Part shown: positions 1 to 12,800 of the stretch, piece after piece
How the letters are laid out: each line of letters opens with the position of its first letter
Position numbering within the stretch: the first letter of the stretch is position 1
Source of the DNA: Tyto alba
Lineage: Eukaryota; Chordata; Aves; Strigiformes; Tytonidae
Assembly: GCF_018691265.1 (NCBI RefSeq)
Contig: NW_024881283.1
Coordinates: 8,179,731-8,243,730, forward strand
Length of the DNA: 64,000 nt
Direction of reading: 5' to 3'
Program-made: the position numbers and the translations under genes
Notes under the pieces: generated by a model
The model's input: the letters and a program-made list of their open reading frames with translations, nothing else
The model's database searches: none
Told to the model about the DNA's origin: nothing

Positions 1-265
1 GGTGGCCTTCCACGCGCACAAGCTGTAATTCCAATTAAAACAGGCTCAGAAATCTCTGCTGTCCCTCCCCGCCCCCCCCCCAAACACTGCAATAAAAACA
101 TGCAATAAAGGAGCGTAATAAATGTAAAGAGATTTCTGCTAACACTGGTGGGAATTACTGAAGATGAAGTAATTTTAAACTACTTCAGGCTGTGCAAGAG
201 CCGAGCATTCGCCTCTCTCCCCGCCCTGTCTCCCCCGTCGCAGTAAATAGCAGAGGGAGGTTCAC

Positions 266-373
266 CTGGAGAACAGCTTTTTGTTCCTCCCCACACGTCC
301 CAAAGATCTCATTGCGCTGGCTGAACAGTTCATCCATAGAGTCTTTGTGCCGAATAATGTCGATGGAAAAAGC
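266..373 (-). CDS. MACF1: MACF1 window exon 47: last exon in the window
   Basis: 108 nt, 36 codons, phase 0/0, [19 protein letters not shown] to EEQKAVLQ. Acceptor ctgcag, donor gtgaac. The following human exon (EKTESLIQQYEAIS) is not in the 265 bases to the left and must lie outside. Confidence 0.97.
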
Positions 374-863
374 CTGCAGAAAGGAAACGTCCAAAGAAAG
401 GAAAGAAATCAGAGCTGAGGCCAACCTCTCCCCCAGCCCATCCATGGGACTCTCCTGCCTGTGCCAGCTGTAGCAGGCAGCGGAGCTCAGCGCCGCAGAG
501 ACCACGCAAAACTCAGCACAAGCGTCCTGCGGCGTGCTGAAAACCTGGCTGAAAATGCAGATTACTGCATGTTTTTCTCATGACTCATCTACATCAACCT
601 CTCCCTCTCAAAGACCAGAAAGCAGCACTTAAAATGAGGTATCAGTCCACTTCCACACCCAGGGTCCTCACTGGAGGGAAAGCCCCACCATCCATTTATT
701 AGCAAGCACGTTAATGTCCTGCAACGATGCTTTCCAGAACTGCATCTACCAATAACTTTGCCATTCCCAAGGTCCACGTGATTAACAGCAGGAAGCCAAG
801 CTGAGCTCAATTTAACTTAATGCTCGACAGTTCAGTCCCCCTCCCTTATAACAATGTCTTAAT

Positions 864-896
<33 letters not shown>

Positions 897-3800
897 TTTT
901 AAATCCAATAAGCCCGTATGCTGCTCTGATTGCTGAGGCTGGTAAGGGAAGAAAACGGCCGTTTATTTAAAGTGCACGTTCTTTCAGGCATGAGCTCATC
1001 TCAAAGATATAAAAAAACCCCAGTGTCTCTTTGTTCCACGTCTGGCTGCTGGGAGGGAAACGAGGAGTCCCCCACTGCAAGGAACAATGAGCAAAAAGCA
1101 AATGTAAAAGCACCTTCATTAATCAATATATACATTTCTCTAAATCCTTCCTGCTGCCAACGCCTGCAAGACCCAGGCAGAGCTTGCTCCGGCGGCCGTG
1201 GGGAAAAGCCTTGGAGAGGAGCCACTCTCAGGGGTGGAGCCCAGGTCAGAGCATCCATCCAGCCCTAAAGGGCCGTGCAAAGGTTTTGGCTCCTGCAAAT
1301 GGCCAGGAGGCTTTTTCCTTTAGAAGCCGAACACTTCGATTCCCTAAATCCTCCTTCTCCCTCATTTTTACCTTTTCCTTACCAAGGCCAAGCGTTGCAC
1401 CTTTCCCGCTGCTCCGTGCTCAGCCCTACGAACCCCAGAGAAGCCTCTCCCCCAGGGTACAGCTGCCCCCCTCTGAACCGCAGCCCCCCCCTCGCTGCAC
1501 GCCCCCCCACCTACCTTCTGCACCTGCAGCTGAGCCGTCGTCTGGTCTTGCTCCAGGCGGATGGGACCCAGAGCCATCAGCTTCCTCTTGGTCTCGGCCA
1601 CCCAGGCCAGCTCGGCGTCGGCCGCCTGCTCGTACTGGCACCCGGGAGAGGACAGGCAGCGCGGGTTAGCGATGGGCACCAGGGAGGGAGCACGCGGCAA
1701 ACTGGGGACGGTGGGAAACGCGGGGGGGGACCCAGCGGGATGTTTGGGGTGGGGGGGAACACGCCTCGCCCGGCTGAGGGGCAGGGGAAGAGGAGGGGAC
1801 ATCAGGGTGGCCACAGGTTGTTGCTGAGTCCACGCTCTCCCCTCCGAGAGCAGCGGCAGCCGCTGTCCCGCAGCCGGTGGCTCCTGCAGCTGGTTTTGGG
1901 GCACGGAGCATCGCTGCGCCCCAGGAGCCCGGCGTGGTGGGGCAGCTGCCTTTCCATCCGCCCTCCCTGCCCGCAGGGAAAAGGGATGCCTGAGTTTTAC
2001 ACCGTCATTTTGCTGGCATGCTCAGCTACGTCGAGCGAGCGCTCAAAGCCAGCGAGGGCAGTTATTCACAGCGCTCCACAGGCTCCAGTCTGTGCAGAAC
2101 AAGCCTTTTTTGAGAGGACTGTTCGCCTAGAACAAATCCTTGTGCTATCACAGGAGGGGATGACATTTTTCCAGGCCTGAAAGTCACCTGTCATCAGTTT
2201 TACACCATCTACATCACCCACGCAAGCAAAAGCCTGCAGGCAGGATAACGCGGTGCTGCACCGGAGCTACCCTATCCAAACCACACACAACAGGAGGGGT
2301 CAGAAACCAGCCCCGCTGCCACACGCCGCTAGTGGGGCCAGTTCTTTTTTTTCCTGGCATTCCCCATGGGATTTATCCCTGCTGTCGGGCTGTGCTCGCT
2401 ATCCCTCCCGCCGCCATCGTGCTGCCGAGCTGCTCGCTCCCGCTCTCCCTAAGAAAACCCGTCAGCCTCCGGCAGGGTTATTAAATTACCTGTTGAGACC
2501 TCTGAATAGCAGCATCGATTTCTTCCACCCTCTGCTTGATGGTGTCGCTGACCAGCTTGTAGCGCTCGTTGGTGTCTGACACGAGTTTATCCAGCCCCTC
2601 GCGGGCTCGCCAGGGAACCAGCTCCAAGAGAGCCCGGCTCACCTCGTTCACCGTGTCCAGGATGAGCCTGTGCTCCATCACCTCCTTCTTCAGCTCCTGT
2701 GGAAGGCACCCATAGCCACGTGTCCTCTCAGCGCTCATCCCCCTCCAGCTCCTCCCTCCCCAGCCTCTCAAAACAGCCAGCAACCCCCCCCCCCGCCAGC
2801 TTCCCACCCTCGTGCCCCCGTCCCCTGGGTGCTGCTCCGCCAGCCCCCACCTTTTGCCTCTGCTGGAACTGGGGTATCTGCTCGCCGGCGGGGGACTGTC
2901 CCCCGCTAGAAGCCAGCTCGTCCTCCACTTTGCTCATCCAGCCGGTGAGCTCCTCGTGCGTGGACTGGAACTTGGTGGCCAGCTGCCGAGCCTGCTCCAG
3001 CGTGCGCAGCGCCTTGGAGCTGGCGGCGGTGATGTCCGAGTAGCGGGTCTTGATTCCGTCCAGCTTCTCCTGGATCAGCAACACCTCCTCCCCTGCGAGA
3101 CGGCAGCGAGGGGCAAACGGGGCTGGGCTGGGGGGGCTGCAGGAAGGTTTAAGCAGCCACCTGCCCTGCTCCCCCCCCCCCCCCCCCATTTCAAATAGCT
3201 GATTTCAGTCTCACTTTTCTTTAAATCAGTGCAACTCAGAAGCCTATTTTTACAGCCAGGAAGCTGCTCTTGGAGCTGACATTTTCTACCAGCCAGTGTA
3301 ACATCCACCTCCTCCCTGTAATAGGAAGGAAGCGTGCTGCGAAGCCTGCCTTTGCCACAAGCCCCAAAGCCACCACAACTCAGTTTTCAACTAACATGTC
3401 ACAGCTCCAAGAAAAAAGGTCCAGTTCACTCTTCACTGCTATTTCCGAGGGGACAAGAAACTGCAAGCCAAATTCTTTGTAATCACTCTTCCTGCTACAC
3501 GTCTCCCACAAGGACAGAGGTCTCTACATCTGCTCCGAGCACACCACATCTGAAGGAAATGCATTGCCCCGACCTTTCTTCCCACTCATAAACATAAACT
3601 CACACCCACGTGGCAACAGCAACAACTGCTCAGTATGGGAAAGCAGTATTAGGAAAGGGCTGGGTGTATTTTTAACCTCTTTTCCATGTGATTTAGCAGC
3701 TGGATGCAATGAGAAAACCCTCCCTCGCGTTGCAGGGCTGCTCAGTGCTGAGCATCACCGTGCCGGCGCTGGGAATCACCCGCTCACGAAGCTGCGAGGT

Positions 3801-6800
3801 TGGTACTTGGGACTAACCAAGTCCAACTAAGTCGTAAACCTGGAGTGCTTGTAGCTCAGCGTCCAGGCCTGGATGCAAACCAGCTATTTGGGGAGTATCT
3901 GAAAGGAAACTAGACCCGAGGGAGAACAACGTCCCACTGCAGAGCGTGGACTTCCCAGGGAAGACCATGTGGAGGACGGGGGGCTTCCCAGACCCCCCCC
4001 ACTGGCCAGAGCACACCCAGATCTTCATGTTACCTGTGGTTTGCTTCAGAAGAGCTTGCCCGTTTCTAATGGCTTGGTCCACGTTTTTCTTCCTGTTCAC
4101 AATTTCCTCGTTCAAAGCCTGCACAGAAAGGCAAATGGGGGTTATCCTTCTGCAGGCAGGTGCCCGAGTCCCGCCGGCCAGAGATGCTCAAGCAGAGCAC
4201 GAACTGCTCCTACCGAGCACGGGAAGGGTGGACAACAGATCTGACACTTGTCCGGTCACCCTTCTCCTGCTGCGAGACTTAGTGGGACTTCTGGGACCCC
4301 AAGGCTCAAATCTTAGAGCAAGCCCATCCCAACCCGTTGGATGTGTGTTACCAAAGAACTTGCCCTTGTGTTAGACATAACCTCACTCTTTTCGAGAGCT
4401 TGCACGGCCCCCGGGGAGCGGAAGCAGACGGCTTCCTCGGTGGCCAGCCTGGCTCAGAAAACCCACTGGGCTTTTCAAGCTCTCATTCTTGGAAACAGCA
4501 TCCAGCTTTCTAAAGGCATGGGGTGGCCAAGCTTGCTCAGACATTGTTCACAAAGCAAATGAATCACTTGAAGTTTCACCCTCCCCAGGAAACCCATTTT
4601 TGGGGCCACAATTATTGTTTTTAACACATGAAATCTCTTTATAATTCTCCGAGCCTAGAAGAGAACCAGCAGCGGAACAAACTTTGCAAAATTAAAGTCA
4701 GACCAGAAACAAAAATAAAACCAGATAAACGCAACAAAATAAACAACATAAACATGGAAGAAAATGGAAAATACCAGCTGGTCGGCATGCTGCTTCTGCA
4801 GGACGTCCCGTTTGTAATCCTTTACGGATACCGAGCCGAGCTTGTCCTCGACCTCAGCCAGCCAGTTGAGCACTTCCACCTCCTCCTCCCCAAAGAGCCT
4901 GGCGTTAGACAGCGCCTGATCCAGCAGCGCTGCCTTCCGGCAGCACCGGTCGTGGACCTCGCCGTAGCGGGTCTGCAGAGACTCTAGTTTCTCTGCCAGC
5001 AGCCTCCGCTCAGCGGCACAGCTCAGGGAGGAGAGGGACTGCCCGACACCGACCGCCCGAGACACGTCGGCCGCGTGGCTCTCTATCTCTTCCTCTAGAG
5101 CCTGAATGCCGGGAGGATAAAATGGACAACAGAAAGGAAAATGAGTGAAATAATGGATTAAAAAAAAAAACAAAAAAAAAAAACAAAACCCACAAACAAA
5201 CATAAATGGGGAAACAGAAATAATGAATACAACTGAAGGAATGAAGGAGACACAAAACCCACCCGTGAACGGGCAAACTGCATCAAAATAAAAAAGGTTT
5301 AAAAGAAACACAAGAATGGGAATGGTTTTTCTATCCTGAGCCAGATCCGTTCGCTGCGCGGTGCAGAGACATCAGTTTAGTATTTACCTACACTGGTGGG
5401 TTAGGGACTGCAGCCTTCTCTGTACATAAAGCAGCCTGGATACCTCCTCCAACACTTGTTTGTGCCACAAACCCCCTCGCCATGGCAGAAACAACCACCG
5501 GAGGGGAACCCGATACCAACCACCTCCACCAGCGGCTCCCGTGCACGCACGGGTCCTACCTTGTGCCGACTGATCTGCTGCTGGATTTTGGCAGTCTGGG
5601 TACCGATGGGCTCAGAGTTGGCCAGTTTCTTCTCCGTCACCGACAGCCAGTCCGACACGGGCTCCGTGGTTTCATGGAACTGCTTTGCCAGGACCAAGAT
5701 GTCCTCCAGCTGCTTCTGCCTATAGTAAGGAATAAAACACTAAGGATCAGCTCCTGTTGGAGCCAGGCATGGGAAACAGCTCCGAGTATTAGGGAGAGGG
5801 AACCAAAGCAGCCCTGTTCAAAGCAAGGTGAGACGCTGTGGCTGCGAAAGCAAACAGAAAAATCAACGTGGGGAAGCTGTAAAATAAGCTTTTTCCTGCA
5901 GCTGTGCCTTTAGAGTCCAGTTTATCCCCCCGGGAAGGTGACAGAAAGGCTCCCCCATAGCGCTGCTTTTCTTCTGTTCCTATCACTATCTCGGGGATCC
6001 TCCAATGTGCTCAGCTTGTGGCCAGGCTCCTGGTGTTTCAGAGCTGCTGAGCTTCTCTTCAAAGACAGCCTGGCACCGGTGCAAGACCTGGACGGACAGT
6101 CCGTCTGGTTGGCAGCGATTTCAAACACTGGGAGGGTCTGATCTGGCCCTCAGAAGTGACTTCATAACCTCAAACATTAGCTTATGTAGCAACAAGCGAC
6201 TCATAAACGATATTCAGGCAGCAGAAAGGTGTCAACAGGATGCTGCTGCTCAAGCTAAATGTTAACGCTTAGAGGAATAAAAATAACATCTATCCCCTGC
6301 AGGGAATTTATTTAATCTGAGCTCTTCCCTGCCATTGTAAACCACCGCTATCAGCTTCAGTTCCCCCCACCAGGCTTTGATTTTCTCATGTTTTCCAGCT
6401 GTTTCCAGGATGTATCTGCACCGAAACCTCCGCCGGCTCCCCACGTGTTGTAACGCCGAGCTCCGGGGCACCGTGAGCGGTGGGACGAGCTGGCCCCGTG
6501 GTTTCGGGGTGGCCCCCCTCACCTGCCGGCCGCCCGGCCCAGCAGCCCTGCCCAGCGCCGCTCCAGGCTCTCCAGCTGGCCAACGATCTTCTCCCGGTCC
6601 ACCGGCTCGGCCGACTGGGCGATCCTCCCTCCTTCCGCTTGGATCATCTCCACGGTGGCTTTGCGATCGTCCAGGAGCCGCTGGAGCAGCTTTAGCATCA
6701 GCAGTGAAACAAAGGAGGGTAAAAGTTACCAGATTGGAGCAGCAGAACCTCAGAGATAGCAGATCTCTAATTGCGGCTGAAAACCACCGTAAGGACGGGG

Positions 6801-9800
6801 CTGAGACCCAAGCCAGCCCAGTGGGACAGCCTCTGCCATCAAAACCAGTTCAAAAAACAAAAAAATAATGTAATAATATGCTTTAAACTTTTGGTCAGCC
6901 GTGAAGTAGTCAGGCAGTTAGACTAGATGATCATTGTAGGTCCCTTCCAACTGAAATGTTCTGTTCTATTCTAAGAGATTGAAAGCACTTCTGTGCCAGA
7001 GAAGTTTTCAGAGGCTTCCCCATCACCCCCCGCCCCCCCAAACTTATCAAGATCCGGTTTTTAACTTTCACTTTAAGTAAATTTCCTCTTCAAAGCCTCA
7101 ATACGTCGGACCAAGCCTCAGTGAGAAGTCATTTCTAAAACATTTTACCCTGACTACACTTGAACTTTCATCCGCCTGCTCACGAGGGCAGGCGCCGACC
7201 CAGGCTCTTATCTCTGCAAACACCGGCACGCCTCGAGTCGGTTCTTACAGCTCGTACGTTCGTTTTGACCAAATAACCAAACCAGTACCTACAACGCCAG
7301 CTTGCTCCTGACACGGCAGAATTACCAGCACGAACAAAACCTAGGGCTGGAAAAACACGGCTGACCAGCAAAACCAGCAGCAAACTTCAAGAGGCAGCGG
7401 GACAATAAAGTAGTGCTGGTGATTTAGATGATGGAGATAGTGAGCGTGGGCAAACGAGCTGCCTGTTCATTAGATTAGAATGTGGGGAACAAGTAGAAGA
7501 GCCTCCAAGAAAGAAGCAGGCTTGTGGACGTCCCAGCTACGCCTTAGATGTTACAGATGGACCCCCGAAATATTGCCTGGTTGTCCAGAGCTTTCCCTCC
7601 CATCGAGCCCATCGCCGCCCTGTGCTTGCTCACCTTCTGCTCTTGGATCTGGGCTTTCACCACCTTGTACTCCGCAGAGGGAGGTTTCTGGTTGGAGATG
7701 AGCTCCTCGGTGTCCGCCAGCCAGCTCAGCAACGGCTCCAGGGCGTCCTGAAACTTCCCGCAGTGCAACAGGGCCTCCTGCAGCTGAGCGACCCTTTGAG
7801 CCACCTGCACCCCAAACACAACCCCACTGCACGGTCAGGCGGGGTGATGCATCGACGCCGGCGCCTCAGCTCCCTGCTGATGATCCCCTTCTTCCACCAG
7901 ACCCCAACGGGGCCGAGAGAAACAAGTTACAGCCCCTCCCCGCGCTCTCACCTTCTTGTTGAGGGTGTTCCAGCGGGTGTTGATTTCTTCCATGTCATGC
8001 TCCAGCCCTTGGACATCACAGTTTTTCCCGGCACTTTGGATGAGTCCTTGACCAACTCCATTGACTTGCTGTAGTTTTACCTGGAGAGGATCTACTTGCT
8101 CCTTCTGGAACAGCTGGGGATGGGAAGGGTGGGAGAGAAAAGGTATTTATAACCCGTAAGATGCTCTTACAGCCCCTCCATCATTCAGTAGATACAACAG
8201 GCTTTCTCCTCTAGAGAAGATGCAGTAGCTACTTGCACTGATTTTATTAGAGTTGTGCAAGTTTGTCTAAACTCCTCCCTTGCCTTGACCCAGTAACACA
8301 GATGTTGCAGGCGTTCGCTGGTGCAGAGCATGGCTCGGGATCTATATGCATCTGTCTCTGCTTTCAAATGGGTAAATCCCCTTTTTCCGAGCACCGGAGC
8401 GAGGTGGAGAGTGCAAATCGGGGAAGAAATGAGAGCATCGGCTCTGGTCAGCCATCAGATTGGGAAACAATGCTCCTGGGGAAAAACTCGAAGCATTTCT
8501 CCCACTGATGCCATTGAGAACCGGGAGCTGACATCACATGAGTTTTGTTAACCACAAAATTACAGACACCGAGAAGCTAGCTGTATTTCGAAAGACAAAG
8601 GCAATAGGCAATTAATGCGCTTGTCGTTTACCGCACCGCATATTTGGCACGGTCCTGCCTGGGAATCCTCTGGGGAGAAGCTTTTTAAAACAAAAAAGAT
8701 TTGATAGGGAAGGGGGAGGAGAATGAATGAAGCTCCCCATTGTAAAGACAGGCAGCAGGGAAAATCCTGTTTCCGCGAAGGAGATAAGTGGTCTTTATCA
8801 GAGCTGTGGATCTGCTGTAACCACCGGCTGACGCAGCCGCCCGCCCGTGCACGGTCCCTCTCTGGGGGGTGGCTGCACAGCCCGGTCCCGAGGGACGAGG
8901 GGGTGCTGCTTCCCCAGGGCAAACAGCACAAGCCCCCCAAAAACGGGAGCAGAGCCCTTCACCGCGTACTCTGGTCCCTTGGACCACGAGCCCGTCCAGA
9001 GCGCAGGTCGCCCCGCACCCAGCGCAGGACAGGATCAGAGCCTTTGGCCCCGTCACAATATTTTCTAATTGGGAAGCGGAGGGGATTGCAGCCAGCCGCC
9101 TGCTTTCCCAAGCGTGCCTCCTCCTCACGTGCCCGAGAACAAACGGACATTGACGGCGCTGAAAAATTCCCACTCGGATGCAAGATCTCTCCTAGCAGAG
9201 CAGCGGCTCACGGATGGCCCAGGTCTCTGCACCCGGCAGTTGCTTTGCCTCTGAAGGAACACAAGGCAGGCAAAAACCCCCAAACACACGCATGAAAAAC
9301 AACACCCGAACCCCAAACACACACAGAGAAAGTTCCCAGCCTGAGCAAGAGGAGCCGCCTTGACTTTCTTTGCCCCGTTTTCAAACAAAAAGCTATTTCT
9401 TCCCCGTCAGAGCTCAGCAACTCGAGGGCAGGGAGGTATCGCTCCAGGGCATGAACCGAAGGGTGTGCTGGCAGACATTGTCCAGAGCTGTTTGCTCAGG
9501 GAGAATTATGCCACGGTTATAAGAAATAAATGGTGACATGAAATCACCAATTCCCCGGACGCTCCTCCTGTTACTGTTTATATATGGAGCTGGCTGGTAG
9601 AGCCGCCAAACCCACAAAAGGATCAGGCTGATAAGTCTGGCATGCCGGGCTGGGTCCGAGCCCTCTGCAAAAAAAACAAACTCCAGGGCTTCGGAGCAGG
9701 CGGGCAGGGAGGGAGCCCTGCAGAAAGCTGGGCCGTCACACCACGGCTACCGGCAACACACGGCGCGGCCCAGCGTTACACAGATCATCACCCTAATGGC

Positions 9801-12800
9801 CTCGGGAGTGAGGACGTCCAACGCACTCCTTTTTCTTTGCTCATAAAAGATTCCAGTGATTTGGTTCATTAACCTCACTGTGAGTCAGCTTTGAAAGAAA
9901 TATTTAACATACACCCTTTGCTGGGCAGAGGAAGGCGCAGAGCGAGGTGTCCTGCCCGGGTGGAGCGGCTGGACAGACATCTTGGCGAGCAGAAGGACAT
10001 CTGCTCCACCAAACCCCCTCCTGGCTCCCAGAAACGCTTCCCAAAGCATCCCCTTGCTTTCTGCTTCCCTCATCTCCCCGGCGGCCGCGCTCCTTAACCC
10101 CACCGCTGCCGAACGCAGAGCCCGGCCCCGGGGTGGGGAGAACCGGCAGCGCCCCGGCATCGCCCCGGAGCTGCCGACGGCTTCGGCAGCGTTTGAGCAA
10201 GGGGAAGATTTACGGGGTTAACCAATCAGAGATGCTGCACGTAAAATAAGGGTCCCACCAGCAAGGCCACGCCGACACCAAAGCACCGAATTTCAGATGA
10301 CAGACAGACACCGGCAAGAACCGGACGGCTTTTTCCTCGCTGAGGGGCTCAACAGGTGCCCCAGCTCGTGCTCACAGGGACCCCCCCGTGCGAAAGCACC
10401 TCTCCCAACCCCTCCACGCACATTTCTTAAATGGGTGGCACAGCCCAAAGGATGAGTAATTGCTACCGAATCAGGATTTTTGGTGCTGACTAACTTCTGA
10501 TGTCTCCTTAGTGATATTTCTCCTAATCCAGATGGCAGTAAATCAGCGCTCGGCTGTGGGAACTCTACCACTGAGGTCTCTCCAGGCAAAAGCCGCTAGC
10601 ACGGCACGGTAAAGCAAATCCCCAAACGCCGGAGAGAATTTGACCCCCTTCCCACGCCCGTTCAGAAACTCAGCACCTCATTGCTCACTTGAAAAGCTAC
10701 AGAAAGTGGTGACCGCTCAGGATGGGAATTACTTGCACTTAATTTTACAGGATTTTCTCTTCTGATAGATTTTCAGCTTCAAAGATGGGAACCATCCTGC
10801 CAGGATCCGGCAAGAAGGTTTTTCTGAAGCCCGTGATCTACATCTGAGTGACCATAACGTGCTTTAACGAGCCAAAAAAGTTCAAGACAATACTTTAGAT
10901 CACCCAGCAGCGATAGCCTTTTGCCTCCTCTACTTATAAAAATACACAACTCCCCCCCAAAACTTTCTGCCTGCCAAATTCAAGCTGAACTCAGGAGGGA
11001 GAAGGCTGTTTTGAAGCCTGAACCCCGCAGATCATGACCGGGAGTTACCAAGTGGGCTCCCATCTCCCACCCACCCTTCAAGTGCAAAATAAAGCCATTT
11101 CTGCACCTGAAATCCCGTCTGCGAGCGTCTGAGCAACAAATACCTCGTTGTCTGGAACGAATCCATCTGGTAGAGCAGGAGGCCCTTCTGCGATGAGAGC
11201 GGTGCTGGGAGGCCCCTCCGTGCCCGCGGGCACCTCTCCCTCACCGGGTGCCGGGGAAGGGGCACCCCCATGGCTGGGGGGACAGAGGGTGTCCCCCAGG
11301 GTGGCCCCGGGGAGGGTTTGTGCAGTGGGTGCCGCGGTGGAGGGTGTGCCCAGCAGTTCGTGCGGATCTGGGGTGGTGGGTTGCTCTGGGGGGGGTGGGA
11401 AGGCAGAGGGGGGACCCTCCGTGCCCAGCGGCGTGGAGGCACCGTCCTCCGCCGCGGGTGTTCTTGCAGCGGGGTCGTCCTCCAAAGCCAGCGCTTCGGC
11501 GGCTGGGTGCTCCAGGATGGGCGGTGCAACCGTGCTGGCAAAGTCAACCATGCTGGCAAAGTCATCTGTATCCCCCAAGGTCACGACCAGCCCCCCCACT
11601 GTTGGCGGTGCAGGGCCACCACCGGAATCCCTGACACCGGAGACGAGCGGGCTGGCCGCTTGTGGTGGCACAGTGGCAACAGGCACATCAGCAAAGGGTG
11701 GTGGGGCATCTAAAAGCTCTTCCACCACCAAGGGCACGTCAGTGGTGGTGGCATCTGGAGGGGGATGGTCAATACATGGTTCCTCAGCATCCATGGTAAG
11801 GTCCCCAGTGTCCAGCGGTGTTTCTTGAGCTTGATGCTCTGGGACAGCCACATCCCCTGGTGCCGGTGGGTCAGCTGGAGCAGAAAGCCCCGCAGCATCC
11901 CACGGGATGGCATCAGGAATAGGCTGCCCCACAGTAGGAGACATGCTGGGAAGCTCTCCTGGGGCAGCCGGGCTGGCAGCACGTGGGAGCCCCTCACCCA
12001 GAACCACGGTACAGCACCCTGCCGCTAGCCGGTCCTCCCAGCCGCAGGCAAACAGCAAGTCCAGGTCTCCCGGCTGCAGAACAGCTGCTGGTGTCTCCCC
12101 AGGCACGACAGCCACCTCCGCGGGGGACCCTGCGGTGTGGGCAGCCCCTTCCAGAGCCAGGTCCTGGCCCAGGGGAACCGTTTCCCACGGGAGACCCTCA
12201 ACGGGCGCCGCAGATGTCAGCAGAGCCCCAGAGCCCGGCTCTGATGCAGAGCCGGCGTGGGAAGGCGGCAGAGAACCAGAGCGAGCATCCCCACTTTCTG
12301 CCAGATGAGTCTGGTCCTCAGCTCCATCACCCTCTGATCCCAATTCCGTGGCTTCATCCTCAGAAACCAGTGCTGGGACATCCCAGGTGGCGAGCTCTGT
12401 CCTTTCAGGCGGAAGGTGATGGGTCCCAAATGGATCCGTCCCCTCACCACCGGCCTCGTTTTGCTGGGGGGGGGACCCCAGCTCCTCCACCGCTGTGTCA
12501 GGAGCTGGGGGCTGGCAGGGGGACAGCCCAGCCGGGGACACTCGGCCAGGAGAGGTCTCCTGGGGGAGCTGTGATACCTCACCATCAGGGCCCAGCAAGT
12601 CCTGGTTATCTTCACCCCACCCCACCGGAGCAGTGGGGTAACCAGCTCCCTCCAAGCCAGAAGCTCCTGTCTCAGGAGGTGACATCCCACCAGCTACCAG
12701 CACCGCCACCACGCAACCGTCCACGAGCTCCGGATCCACCAGTGGGTCAGGTGCATCCTCCTCCCCTGGTGCTGGAGAGCCCTGCTGGAAGGAGCCCGGC

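Noticed and set aside
1275..2180. Plus-strand open frame of 301 codons
   Set aside because: It runs antisense across exon 46 and its introns, low-complexity Pro/Arg/Ser, no conserved domain.
11078..11143. Continuation of the alternative exon reading frame to its stop at 11,078
   Set aside because: The donor at 11,143 restores phase to exon 38 as in human, so these codons are more likely intron. An intron-retained short form ending here cannot be excluded.
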